In this document: piece by piece, positions 16,461-27,105 of the stretch
Numbering within the stretch: the first letter of the stretch is position 1
Layout of the letters: every line of letters begins with the position of its first letter
NCBI RefSeq assembly: GCF_000686125.1
Contig: NZ_JMMA01000002.1
Span: forward strand, 496,001-560,000
From: Ruminococcus sp. NK3A76
Lineage (GTDB): Bacteria; Bacillota; Clostridia; Oscillospirales; Ruminococcaceae
Reading direction: 5' to 3'
Length of the DNA: 64,000 nt
Program-made: the position numbers and the translations under genes
Notes under the pieces: generated by a model
Told to the model about the DNA's origin: nothing
The model's database searches: none
What the model saw: the letters and a program-made list of their open reading frames with translations, nothing else

Positions 16461-19400
16461 ATGAAAGACAGACTGATCGATCTTTTGAGAAAAAAAGCGT
16501 GCAAACGTGCAGTCAGCGCACTGACGGCACTTGTCATGATCTTTAATATCGTTCCTGTTGCTGATATCGGTGATGAACTGAAGGATATCGGTCTGTTTGC
16601 TATGCCTGCATCTGCCGCAGACGCTGTACCGCCGAGCAATTATGAGTTCCTTCACAATCCTATAGACAGCAACAAGATATCTCTTACTGTTGAGGATTTT
16701 TACAGGTATTCAAGAAGCTACGAAGACTATGCCGCATATCATCAGAATGACGAGATAACGCTAAAAACATCGAGCGGTAACACAGGGTATTTCGAGCGTG
16801 GATTTAAAGGCCTTGGCACACAGTTCAATCCTTTCTCCGGCTCGATAGAGATCGAAGCCAATAAACCTATTGTTTTAAATCTTGACGGACCGCTGTTTAA
16901 CTATGTGACGGATACAGCCGTGATAAACAACGGCGAAAAACTGCAGATATCACGCTTTTACGGACATAAGATACCGAGCGGTGAGAGCATAACCGACACC
17001 ACACCGCTTTTGGCCAGGAATGTAGTTACCGGCAGCGGCACAAAAGCAACATGGAACATAGCTGTTACAAAGCCATCGGCGACAGATGATGAAACTCTTG
17101 GCGGTCAATTGAAGTCGTTTGGCGGTATGATAGGAACTATCGGCAAAAATGCACAGGTCACACTTAATGTTACTATGGATCAGCAGACTGATGACACAGA
17201 TCCTGTTTCTCTTAAGTCCGACTCTGATCTTGGTCTGGCCTGCGGCCTTATCAAGGAAGGTGCAAGCCTTACCTTCTCGTTCGGAGCTTCGGAAGGCGGC
17301 ACATTAAGAAAGATAGATGATATCGAGACTTCTTCCGGCGATGTCGGCTCATTGGTCGGCGAAATGGAGGCCGGTTCGACATTTGCATACACAGGCGGCA
17401 ATAATCAGGCGGCTAACAAGCTCGTAAAGACATCAGGCGGATATGCCGGCGGTTTGGTCGGCAAGGTAAACAAGGCGACTGTTGTTCTGCCCGATAGTGT
17501 TTATACGATAGAACAGCATATCACAGGTAAACAGGGTGCAGGCAGTATGTACGGTTACTACTTCCCGAAAGCAGATGAATCGGGCTTTGATGTAACAAAT
17601 TATAACACAGATTCTTCGCAGCAAAACGGCACAGGTGATATAGGCGGTCTGTTCGGTGAGCTTGAATGCGATCATGACTATACTATCAATACAGTTAAAA
17701 CCGTAAAGTCAAATCACGCATCAGAAAAATCGACTTCATTCGGCGGTCTTATAGGCCGGTATAAGACGGACTCTCTCACTAATGTACTGACTATAGGCGG
17801 CATAACTACCGAGACTCATAATGCCGGCCAATCAAGTTACTACGGCGGCGCTATAGGTGTTGCTGACAAATCGAGCGCAAATTATATACTTTTTGACGGC
17901 TTTAAGGTAAACAAGGCATACAATGCAAACGCCCTGACATTTGGCGGACTGATAGGCTCGGCCTGCAATTCTTTTGTTGATGCAAAGGATGCAACTATTG
18001 CTGTAGACGGATCATTTAACGGCGGCGGCCTTGTGGGTGATCTTGGCGGCGGCGTGCTCAGAATGACGGGCACCACAGATCTCTCAGATGCAAAGTCTGC
18101 TTCTCCTACATCTGATGCGCATAAATATGGTCAGATAGTCGGATTCCGTGACAATGCGCTCGTCTTTGCTGAGAATGGCTGGGTTCTTAAGAGAAGTGCG
18201 GCTGTTGAAGCTGATGACATCGGCGGCTGGGGCGAGGTATTAAGGTTTGATTCAAGAGATACTGAGACCGTGACCGAAACAGATGAAGAGACGGACGAAG
18301 AAACAAGCTATGAGAAAACATATGAAAAGTTTGGCAGCGGCAATACTGTACTGACTGTCAATGAGGCTGCTCATACAGTTTCTATAGAGCCCTATGTATC
18401 AAGCATCGGAACAGTCTCTGATTTTGCAAGGACAGCTCTGAATATCCAGCTGGAGAGCTCAGACATCCTGACTGTTCCCGGCGGCTCAGGCAACCTCACT
18501 CTGACAGCTGATATAAACCTGTCAGGAACTGGTCTGACTGGGTTTACGAGGGATAATGCAGTATCAGAAGAACACTGTACTTTCAGCGGGAATCTCTATA
18601 CCGGTGGTAAGACGATCACACTTGCTATCGGGGAACCATACGGATTTAGAGATAATGCAGATCTGTCTGATGCGTCTGCAAGGACAAAGGGTGACGGCCG
18701 TATCTATAATCACCGTTATAACGGCCTGTTTGGTATACTTAATAATGCAGTAGTTCGTGAATCAAATGATAGTAATACCAATAGGGCTACCCTGAACGGC
18801 AGTATAAGTGTTTCTCCAACCGCTAATGCGGTATATGCCGGCTCACTGGCTGGCATAGTAAGGACTAAGGCTAATGCCTATGTGTTGAATGTTGAAACTG
18901 AGATAGATTATGGCGGTAGTAAAGCATTATACCTTGGCAGACTGATAGGTGAGGCCAATCAGCTGTCTGTAAACAATTCGTCAAATGATTATGCACTGCG
19001 TATCCAGACAAGTGATTTTACAGGAAACATCACAGGCGGCAACAGCAATGATAATACTTGCATTGGCGGTGTGGTTGGAAAGATAAACCATACTAATAAT
19101 CAGGTGCAGAACTGGCGTTTCCAGTCGTTGACACTCGGCGGCAAGATAGAGAATACTTCTGAAAAAGCTGCGCAGATAATCGGCGGCCTTGTCGCAAAGA
19201 TAGAGGGCTATTCGGCAACAGATGGTGTTTATAACAGCAGGACACTGACCCTTGATAAAGTCAAAACACAGAATTATGAGGTGAGTGCAAAAACGTCCGG
19301 CTCAATGGGTGGTCTTCTTGGCTATCAGTGGCTGAATACAGATGTAGTTGTCGGCGCAATAAAGAGTAATAATACAACAATATTAACTATCGGCTCTGAT

Positions 19401-22400
19401 TCCAAAGTGACTGCAACAGGTTCACCTAAGGATATGGCTGGTCTTGTGTATAACGCTACCGGCAAGTGGACTGTCAATGATCTTGATATTGATGATATTA
19501 CTGTATCAGCAAGCGGTCTGAGATCATTTGGCATGATCGTAAATAAGGGCTGGTACTGTGCATCTGGCAAGGATTATAAAAAAGATAATAGTTCGTCGGC
19601 GATATACCTTCTTCTTCCGACAGTGGGCTGCTATACTATATCTTCTGCTGCACTTTCTTCTGCTGAGGTATTTGATGAGCTTGTTGCATACACAGCATAT
19701 TTTACAACAAGCGGCAATACAAGAAGCGGTGAGGATTCCAGCGGCGATAAGTATATTCTAAAAAACGGTGCCGGTGTAATATCTATCAAGACAGATGAAA
19801 CAGCCGGGCTAAATATGAACGGTACAACCGCAAGCAAGAGCTATCAGGCGCAGACGACACAGGGCTCAAAACCTAATCCGTGGAGCAGATACTATTATAA
19901 TCTTGATACAGTAACCGTAAGTGGTGCTTCAGGCTGGGGCTCTGCATCAGCTCAGAAAAAGCTGATGAGCTGGGGCTTGAATAAGTATGCCCACCAGAGC
20001 ATCAGAGACAATTTCTATGACGGTTTTAACGGTACGATATCTTCTGCAACTTATGATATGAATGGATACAGCTGGTATCCTGTAGATGCAGATGAGAGTA
20101 CCACAGTTCAGGGAACATTCAAGTTCTATAATTATGAATTTGAGCAGAGTGAAGCTGCAAACGGAGGAGCAAAAAACTCACAGAAAACATCACTCTATGA
20201 TAATGCCAAGAGTACTGCTACCCAGCATTATCTGCTTCATGCCGGGCTGCTTAGAAATGTCTACAGCGGCAAAAGCGTGACTGTCAACTCAGTGACTTTA
20301 CAGGGAAATACTCCGGTCATAGATGACTTCTCCGGAGCACTTATATGCGGAAAGGTATCGGGCAGTTCTGACACAAACAAGGTAAAGATAGGTATTGACG
20401 GATTGACATTAGACGGAGCATATATCCATAATATACCGAATGTCACCGGCGAAGAGCTCTCTTATGCTCCTCTTGTGATAAACAAGATCGCACAGTATAC
20501 CACCTTGACAGCAAAGAATATCAGTACAACAAATAAGTATCAGACAAGTGCTCCTTATATAAAGAATGACGGAACATACCCCAAGGCTGCAAGCAGCCTT
20601 ATCGGTGAGGTGGGTTCTTCTTCTGCAAAGGGAATAAACCTCGAATTCACAAAGATCAAGATTGACGGCAGAAAGAGTGATATCGGCGACAGTACAAAGA
20701 ATGCAGCCCTTGATTCGGCTTATGGTACATACAGGTCAGTCTTTACGAAGGCGACCTTGCTTGATAAGTTTGAATTTGATTCAGGTTCGACAGGCACATA
20801 TACATATAACTGGGCAAACGACTGGGGCTCTGATAACAGATATGTCACATACGGTGCTGAGGTGGGTTATGTTACCGAAGGCGAGTATCCCAATATGGAA
20901 CGCAAATATATGGAAGGTTCGACTACTGATGCTGAGGAATTCACAAACCCTGAGATCAGTAATGATACGACCGGCGATTATGATGGGAATTTCAGAACTA
21001 AGTTCCTTCCTTATGTTGCCACCGGATATGATGCAAACGGAACGACTCATCAGCTTGAAGTTAACCACAGAACGACCATAGCTGAGGGCTGCGGTACCTA
21101 CAATGACCCGTATATGATCAACAACAGCACTGATTTGGAGACCTTTGCCAAGATATTGAATGGTACTTTAACAGAGGGTTTAACAGTCACACTTCCGAAT
21201 TCAACTGAAAGAGGTGCTTACTGGTGTGATGACAAGTCCGGTAAATCTCATCACAAACAGTTTGCTTACGGCGAATCGACGTTTGATTGCGCAGGGGAGA
21301 CATCACTTTCTGCAGAAGAGGTAAGAACGTATCTTGCCGGTGCGTATTATAAGTTCGGCAAGAATGTTGAGCTTAGTGCAAATTTCCCCGGATTAAGTAA
21401 TTTCACTGCAATAGACAACACAAACAGATTCGCAGTATTCAGAGGCGTTATAGACGGCGGCGGATATACTATTACTAATAAGAGTACAGCACCGCTGATC
21501 GTAAACAGTTATGGATGCGTTGTGAGAAATCTTACAATAAGCGTTGAAAGTACAAATAGTATCGTGCTTACTCAGAGCAACAATACAGATGAGTTCCCGA
21601 CCTGCAAGAGCTACGGCGGTGTTATCGCCAATGTTCTTGGCGGTGATAATATCTTTGAAAATGTATCAGTAACATACTCATCTATGAATTCGGCCATAGA
21701 TATCAAGGGGGATTATAAGCAGATCATTCCGATCGGAGGATATATTGGTGTCATTGCTGACGGTGCTGTGATCTTCAAGAAAATGGGCACTGTCTCACAG
21801 GGTCTGAGCACTATATCTTCTACAGGGATAAAGAGCACGGTATCTGTCTATGATGAAGACGAGGAGGACTGGATAAATACGGAAACTATCATTCCTGTTT
21901 CCGCCCCCCAGTATCTCTACATAAACCCCATAATCGGCAGAGTGCTTAATGGCTATGCTGTAACTGAGAGCTCGTCTTATGTGACTGATGAAGATGATGT
22001 CACGATGCATAACGGCACTAAGAATTATTCTATTGCCGATATAGATAAGACGGAGACAAACAATCTCTCGACCGGGGCATATACTGCTGTTTCAGGCGCT
22101 ACGGGAATGTACAGCACTGATGTAAGCATTCCTAATGCGCAGGCATGGTTCGTTATGTCACTGCTGACACAGAGCAGCACTACTGTTGGTGCGCCGAACA
22201 CACTGGCTCTCGGTGCAAGTAACAGCTATGGCGGCACATATCACAGAATGCGCTGTGCAGCTTACAGCAATGTCGGCACAAATGCGGCAAATGACAGCAA
22301 GCCGGCAGACTATAATGATGCTAAAGAAGATCAGAACTCAACTACTGTTCCTTTCCTGGTCAAGAATTACACTGATGAAATAAGCGGAACTACAAAATAC

Positions 22401-25400
22401 GGTGTTCTTGCGCTTACAAACAGTAAAACCGTATGCAATCTTAACCTTGGCGGAACAGATACTGAATGGACACTGCCGGACGGCTACAGAGGCGTCGGAA
22501 CGATAGGCTTTAACAGAAGAAGTGATCTTACTGACAGAACGATAAGCCTTCATAAATTCAATGGCAAGAACCAAAACGGCAGCGGCTCTGTCGTGACTAT
22601 TGCTATGAATATGTCGCTGCAGCACTATGAGAGTGGGTTTGATAACTATCTGCCGGTAAATAACAGCCAGGGCGGCTTTGGTTTGTTTAATACCCTTCGT
22701 CATAACAGATCGGATCAGGGAAGTATTGAGAGTGATTATAAGATAAGTGAGTTGAATATCACAGGTAAAATTGATTACTATGTTTACTTTCATGATAAAA
22801 CAAATGGTGTGACGACTTATAATAAGACGAGCATTCAAAATGCTGCGTATTTGAATTGTGGTGGTATATCCGGATATGCGGGCTTTGGCGGTAACGACAG
22901 TATAACTGTAGAAACTATAGGCGTTTCGGGTCTTACTGTCAATGGCTTTGAAACGGCCGGCGGTTTCTTTGGGAATCTTCAGTTGTCTAATGGAAATGCG
23001 TCATCTCATCAGGTGTCTATATCAGGTATTGATGCACAGGAGGCCTTCACAGTTCATAGTAAACGCTATGCAGGAGGAATAATCGGATATTTTAAACAAG
23101 GAAATCTTAGTATAAGTAATGTTGCTATCAAATTGCCCACTGTACTTAATGAGTATAAAGGACAAGATACTAGTGATAATGCTGTTGATTTTGATAATGG
23201 TGCCGGTGGTGTAATAGGCTATTGCCAAAATGTTAATGGTAATAGTCCGATTGAATTATCTAATATTGTATTAGGTCAGTTGAATAGTGATATTGAATCA
23301 CGAATTGGATATATTGAAGATTATACATGCGCTAAGAAAGAAGCGAATGTTGTAGCAGGCGGTATAATCGGAAGAAATAATACTGTTGTTGGCTCTAATT
23401 CATATTCTTTAAAGTTTGATAATTGCAATGTATACAATATTAGTATTTTTGGCCATAGAGTTGGGGGATTGATAGGAAGCGATGCAGCAGATAATAATAC
23501 AAACACTTCATCAAAAATAGTAATATATAATTCCCAAGTAAAAAGTGATAATGATTCTGTTTTGTATGGTTTAATTCCTGAACAGATCAAGCACAGAAAT
23601 TGTGGCGGAATAATGGGTGGATCAAGAGCCGGAAAAGGCGTCGTGATAGATACATGTACTGTTGAGGGATACACTTTTCAAGGATTCCAAGATACAGCTG
23701 GTGTATGTGCTAATGTTGAAGGAGGAGCATTTGAAGTACGTAACTTTACAATAAAGAATGTAACAATGAAATCTGATTATTCAGCTTGTTTGTTTGGCTG
23801 GCTCAACCAACCGTTATCCGGTTATAATATCCTTTGCGATAATATCCAGTTTCAGGATAGAAAAGGCGGAACAACTTATAATGCAACACAACATGGATAT
23901 TTAGTCGCTAAAAACAACATAAAGAATATTAAGATAGCTGGATTATCCATTCAGAACGCTACACCAAAATCGTCAGCATATTTTATTCCTCCTCGATTAT
24001 CGGGAACAAACGATTATAATGCTAATGGCGGATATGTTGTTTTCGCAGATTACAATGGCGCTGCTTCTGACAGCAATAAAACATTTTCGGATATAAATAA
24101 TACCACAAATGTTAAAGACTATAATAACCAAATTGTTACAGATAATACTCCTTATGTAACATCAAGTCCTAAAATGTTTATCGGTACAGATCAGTTCCTG
24201 ACGGGTGATGCGGTAAGCTCGACTACTTACGAGGACTCAGCGTTAGAGCAGATAATACTTGATAAGCAGGATCCGGAAAAGAGCAAAAACGGTGCTCAAT
24301 CATACCAGACAGCTCCTGCTGTCGATACTTCTCTTCTCAAAGACATAACCGACCACCTCACCACATCAAGAGATGAATTCGGGATACAGTCTATGCCGAA
24401 TTTCCCGATGCTGAAGGTCGAGGATTCTGATAAGGCAAAGGTAACTGCATATATAAACTATTATATCCAGAATCTTACCAACTCGCCAAGCACTTTCATT
24501 TTCCAGCTGGATAAAACATCTGATAATAAAGAAAACATCTATAAGGTCACTATGCATAAATGCACATATGACAAAGATACCGGCAAGTTTACTGTTGGAG
24601 CAGACGGTTCAGGCTCGCTGAAACGATATACAACAGGCTTCCAGATGGAAGCTAACAGAATTGATAACGCCGACCCCAACACACCGCAGTTCACGCTGAT
24701 GGACGTTCAGTTCCTGAATCCTTCTAAAAACTCTGAGGTCGCTTATCATCTTTATGTACCGATATATGTCAAGAAGTTGATACAGTATAAGTTCAGTGCT
24801 AAGATAATCTCGGGTACGAACTATTATGCAGGCGCTTATGATAATATAAACGAGCATAACACGCTGTTTGAAAACCTCGGAAACCCTGTTACGATGAAGG
24901 TGGAGTATACATATGACAGGACCGCTTCGGACTGGGCAGAAGCGATAAACAGCGGTGAAAATGTGCTGACAGACTCGAATTTCTATAAGGAACTCAAACT
25001 GTCGATGAATGACAACGGCTGGATACCTGATTCTCGACTGGTGCTCGTTGACCCGAACAATAACGACAAACACTATTATCTTGACACGGGAGTCGCAGAT
25101 AAGGATTCGAGCGGATATTACCATATCCCGTTTGATAAGTTCACAACTGACGGAACAGATTCCGCAACTGCGTATAAACCGGCACCGCTGAACAGCCTGC
25201 TCGATGTGACCTGCACTGATACGGACAACGGCCCTCTTGTGATCACGACTGATGATACAAAGGCGACGGTCAAGGATCAAAGCGGAACAATGTATATGCC
25301 TCGGCCGACAGGTAACACCTCGCAGGGGTATACAGCTACAGTTACGGCTATCAGGCCGGAGACGTATTATCTCAGCTTCTTTACCAACAAGGATAAGGGA

Positions 25401-26807
25401 AATGACAGGATCTATCATTACGAGATAAGCTCGCTTGAAAGATTTGAGAAGCATGATGACAGTGATACCAACTGGAAGCCTAATAAGATAATCAGGGCAT
25501 ATAACTATCCTGTTCATCTTATCATAGGGAAACTGTATACTAACGATGACTTTACGCTGTCTGTAAATACTCCGAGGTCTCCTGGTACATACAAGATGAC
25601 TAAGGATAACAATGTCATTGAGGTGACGATGACAGCTCATGTTGCTCTTACAGATGAGGCAAAGATTGAAAGGGTATGGCAGAACCTCAATGAGAACAGC
25701 AATTCCACGATATATCAGACGTTCCTTATGAACTATGATATGAAGGAAAAGGACGCTCTGACATCAAAGATCGGCGTGGACACATCAGCAATACAGTCGA
25801 TAACGGTCACGAAGTATATGATCTATTATGGTTTGGTAGTGCCGACTACTGATGCTGAGCTTGCGGCAAATCCCGGTGAGGAGATAGCTTATTCTGATCC
25901 TGAGGAGCTCATGACAAGCAACTACATCGAACTCAGAAACAATAAAAACCTGAATGAATACCTCGGAAACAGTGCCGCCGGGCATGACAATGCAGCGACG
26001 ATACAGGTCACATTCGCAATAGAGTATCCTGATGTGAATCTTGCCAAGCAGTTCCCCGAGAGAAGCGATGAGACCAACACGGAGATCGGCTCGCTGGTAA
26101 GAGGCTATTCAAACATTTCATCTGTTGCTGAGAGCGGTGCTTACAGTTCGACATCTAATCCTGCTGCCAGTCAGCACAGGTATTACACCAAAAACACTGC
26201 GGCGTCGAAGCTGACATACAGTGTCGTCAAAACAACGGATAGTGCAGCAGGGCATTACAGCTCGCTCGGTATAAACCCGTTTGATGAGCAGGACAGCAAG
26301 AGCCCGACAAACAAAGGCCATATCGACTCCACGGCGCTGTATAATTTTATGGACTTCTCTGACCCGGGTGATTATATAGAGTTCAACATCTCGCTCACCT
26401 GCAAGAAGGACGGATATGATAATACTCCGCTCGTGCTCGGAGACTATCTGAGAAATCTGACTGTCAAAGCCGGTTCGACACTTCTGTATACACAGGGCGA
26501 CACAGTGGATACAGAGAATATAAAGGGGCATATAAGCAGCGACGGAAAGATACTGACCTTGCGTGCTCATAAGTCCAAGCTGACTGAGGTCTCGAAAAAG
26601 GCTTATTCGATCGACATATCGTATGATGTGCTGACCGGTGAGAAAAACGGGTTCGGAAGCACAAAGGCTTATTCAAACTACAAGGTCTCGCTCACAGCGG
26701 ATATCTATTCGGACATGAGCGAAGAAAGCACGCTTAACAACCCGACGCACGCATCAGACCACATTATCTATACCAACTCAAAGCTACAGTATAAAATGAT
26801 CGCCTGA
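16461..26807 (+). CDS. Giant secreted GLUG-repeat protein
   Basis: The 3448-residue protein has a signal peptide with hydrophobic core at about 19-34 and a likely signal-peptidase site after PASA (49-52). Most of the rest is a long repetitive region with at least 18 GGLxG-type turns (for example GGLVGK, GGLIGR, GGVVGK, GGIIGY, GGLIGS), the hallmark of GLUG-motif adhesins predicted to fold as beta-helices. The last about 800 residues lack these turns and look like successive beta-domains. There is no LPxTG or cell-wall repeat, so retention must depend on another mechanism. The start at 16461 follows AGGAG by 10 bp; the open frame runs back to 16422 without a ribosome site. Codon usage shifts to AT-rich at about 23040-24180. 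Likely role: surface adhesin or scaffold. Confidence 0.8.
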   Translation: MKDRLIDLLRKKACKRAVSALTALVMIFNIVPVADIGDELKDIGLFAMPASAADAVPPSNYEFLHNPIDSNKISLTVEDFYRYSRSYEDYAAYHQNDEITLKTSSGNTGYFERGFKGLGTQFNPFSGSIEIEANKPIVLNLDGPLFNYVTDTAVINNGEKLQISRFYGHKIPSGESITDTTPLLARNVVTGSGTKATWNIAVTKPSATDDETLGGQLKSFGGMIGTIGKNAQVTLNVTMDQQTDDTDPVSLKSDSDLGLACGLIKEGASLTFSFGASEGGTLRKIDDIETSSGDVGSLVGEMEAGSTFAYTGGNNQAANKLVKTSGGYAGGLVGKVNKATVVLPDSVYTIEQHITGKQGAGSMYGYYFPKADESGFDVTNYNTDSSQQNGTGDIGGLFGELECDHDYTINTVKTVKSNHASEKSTSFGGLIGRYKTDSLTNVLTIGGITTETHNAGQSSYYGGAIGVADKSSANYILFDGFKVNKAYNANALTFGGLIGSACNSFVDAKDATIAVDGSFNGGGLVGDLGGGVLRMTGTTDLSDAKSASPTSDAHKYGQIVGFRDNALVFAENGWVLKRSAAVEADDIGGWGEVLRFDSRDTETVTETDEETDEETSYEKTYEKFGSGNTVLTVNEAAHTVSIEPYVSSIGTVSDFARTALNIQLESSDILTVPGGSGNLTLTADINLSGTGLTGFTRDNAVSEEHCTFSGNLYTGGKTITLAIGEPYGFRDNADLSDASARTKGDGRIYNHRYNGLFGILNNAVVRESNDSNTNRATLNGSISVSPTANAVYAGSLAGIVRTKANAYVLNVETEIDYGGSKALYLGRLIGEANQLSVNNSSNDYALRIQTSDFTGNITGGNSNDNTCIGGVVGKINHTNNQVQNWRFQSLTLGGKIENTSEKAAQIIGGLVAKIEGYSATDGVYNSRTLTLDKVKTQNYEVSAKTSGSMGGLLGYQWLNTDVVVGAIKSNNTTILTIGSDSKVTATGSPKDMAGLVYNATGKWTVNDLDIDDITVSASGLRSFGMIVNKGWYCASGKDYKKDNSSSAIYLLLPTVGCYTISSAALSSAEVFDELVAYTAYFTTSGNTRSGEDSSGDKYILKNGAGVISIKTDETAGLNMNGTTASKSYQAQTTQGSKPNPWSRYYYNLDTVTVSGASGWGSASAQKKLMSWGLNKYAHQSIRDNFYDGFNGTISSATYDMNGYSWYPVDADESTTVQGTFKFYNYEFEQSEAANGGAKNSQKTSLYDNAKSTATQHYLLHAGLLRNVYSGKSVTVNSVTLQGNTPVIDDFSGALICGKVSGSSDTNKVKIGIDGLTLDGAYIHNIPNVTGEELSYAPLVINKIAQYTTLTAKNISTTNKYQTSAPYIKNDGTYPKAASSLIGEVGSSSAKGINLEFTKIKIDGRKSDIGDSTKNAALDSAYGTYRSVFTKATLLDKFEFDSGSTGTYTYNWANDWGSDNRYVTYGAEVGYVTEGEYPNMERKYMEGSTTDAEEFTNPEISNDTTGDYDGNFRTKFLPYVATGYDANGTTHQLEVNHRTTIAEGCGTYNDPYMINNSTDLETFAKILNGTLTEGLTVTLPNSTERGAYWCDDKSGKSHHKQFAYGESTFDCAGETSLSAEEVRTYLAGAYYKFGKNVELSANFPGLSNFTAIDNTNRFAVFRGVIDGGGYTITNKSTAPLIVNSYGCVVRNLTISVESTNSIVLTQSNNTDEFPTCKSYGGVIANVLGGDNIFENVSVTYSSMNSAIDIKGDYKQIIPIGGYIGVIADGAVIFKKMGTVSQGLSTISSTGIKSTVSVYDEDEEDWINTETIIPVSAPQYLYINPIIGRVLNGYAVTESSSYVTDEDDVTMHNGTKNYSIADIDKTETNNLSTGAYTAVSGATGMYSTDVSIPNAQAWFVMSLLTQSSTTVGAPNTLALGASNSYGGTYHRMRCAAYSNVGTNAANDSKPADYNDAKEDQNSTTVPFLVKNYTDEISGTTKYGVLALTNSKTVCNLNLGGTDTEWTLPDGYRGVGTIGFNRRSDLTDRTISLHKFNGKNQNGSGSVVTIAMNMSLQHYESGFDNYLPVNNSQGGFGLFNTLRHNRSDQGSIESDYKISELNITGKIDYYVYFHDKTNGVTTYNKTSIQNAAYLNCGGISGYAGFGGNDSITVETIGVSGLTVNGFETAGGFFGNLQLSNGNASSHQVSISGIDAQEAFTVHSKRYAGGIIGYFKQGNLSISNVAIKLPTVLNEYKGQDTSDNAVDFDNGAGGVIGYCQNVNGNSPIELSNIVLGQLNSDIESRIGYIEDYTCAKKEANVVAGGIIGRNNTVVGSNSYSLKFDNCNVYNISIFGHRVGGLIGSDAADNNTNTSSKIVIYNSQVKSDNDSVLYGLIPEQIKHRNCGGIMGGSRAGKGVVIDTCTVEGYTFQGFQDTAGVCANVEGGAFEVRNFTIKNVTMKSDYSACLFGWLNQPLSGYNILCDNIQFQDRKGGTTYNATQHGYLVAKNNIKNIKIAGLSIQNATPKSSAYFIPPRLSGTNDYNANGGYVVFADYNGAASDSNKTFSDINNTTNVKDYNNQIVTDNTPYVTSSPKMFIGTDQFLTGDAVSSTTYEDSALEQIILDKQDPEKSKNGAQSYQTAPAVDTSLLKDITDHLTTSRDEFGIQSMPNFPMLKVEDSDKAKVTAYINYYIQNLTNSPSTFIFQLDKTSDNKENIYKVTMHKCTYDKDTGKFTVGADGSGSLKRYTTGFQMEANRIDNADPNTPQFTLMDVQFLNPSKNSEVAYHLYVPIYVKKLIQYKFSAKIISGTNYYAGAYDNINEHNTLFENLGNPVTMKVEYTYDRTASDWAEAINSGENVLTDSNFYKELKLSMNDNGWIPDSRLVLVDPNNNDKHYYLDTGVADKDSSGYYHIPFDKFTTDGTDSATAYKPAPLNSLLDVTCTDTDNGPLVITTDDTKATVKDQSGTMYMPRPTGNTSQGYTATVTAIRPETYYLSFFTNKDKGNDRIYHYEISSLERFEKHDDSDTNWKPNKIIRAYNYPVHLIIGKLYTNDDFTLSVNTPRSPGTYKMTKDNNVIEVTMTAHVALTDEAKIERVWQNLNENSNSTIYQTFLMNYDMKEKDALTSKIGVDTSAIQSITVTKYMIYYGLVVPTTDAELAANPGEEIAYSDPEELMTSNYIELRNNKNLNEYLGNSAAGHDNAATIQVTFAIEYPDVNLAKQFPERSDETNTEIGSLVRGYSNISSVAESGAYSSTSNPAASQHRYYTKNTAASKLTYSVVKTTDSAAGHYSSLGINPFDEQDSKSPTNKGHIDSTALYNFMDFSDPGDYIEFNISLTCKKDGYDNTPLVLGDYLRNLTVKAGSTLLYTQGDTVDTENIKGHISSDGKILTLRAHKSKLTEVSKKAYSIDISYDVLTGEKNGFGSTKAYSNYKVSLTADIYSDMSEESTLNNPTHASDHIIYTNSKLQYKMIA

Positions 26808-26846
26808 TGCTGTCAAAGAAAACATCTTCCGGGCCGGGACATACCC

Positions 26847-26891
26847 CCGGCTCGGGGAAATAAATACCCGGCGGCTATTTAAAAACGCCGC
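26847..26891 (+). other. GC-rich inverted repeats after the giant gene
   Basis: GCGGC (26871-26875) pairs with GCCGC (26887-26891), and the preceding 26828-26856 is another GC-rich imperfect dyad (CCGGGCCGGG against CCCGGCTCGG). Neither is followed by a U-run, so termination here is uncertain. Confidence 0.35.
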
Positions 26892-26989
26892 AAACACCCG
26901 ATATATAGTTCGTAGGATTATAATACACAAAAAAATCGCACGGCATTTTGTTAAATCTGCCAAACTTTTTAAGACTGGCGTCTAAACTA

Positions 26990-27018
26990 TTGACAAAAAA
27001 GGCTGCATATAATATAAT
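26990..27018 (+). promoter_or_regulatory. Consensus promoter of the AWF gene at 27106
   Basis: TTGACA (26990-26995), 17-bp spacer, TATAAT (27013-27018): perfect match, leader about 80 nt. Confidence 0.8.
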
Positions 27019-27105
27019 TATAGTGTGATAAAGTATTATATAATAAAGCGGCAAGTGCCGTGATACTGCCTATAGAATTGAAATTTTAGGAAAGGGAATG
27101 ATAAT

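Noticed and set aside
24609-25640. 343-codon minus-strand open frame
   Set aside because: Opposite the C-terminal part of the giant gene; no start signal and no domain.
16461-26807. CRISPR-like or tandem DNA repeats in the giant gene
   Set aside because: The repeats are at protein level (GGLxG turns at uneven spacing) and not regular nucleotide repeats.
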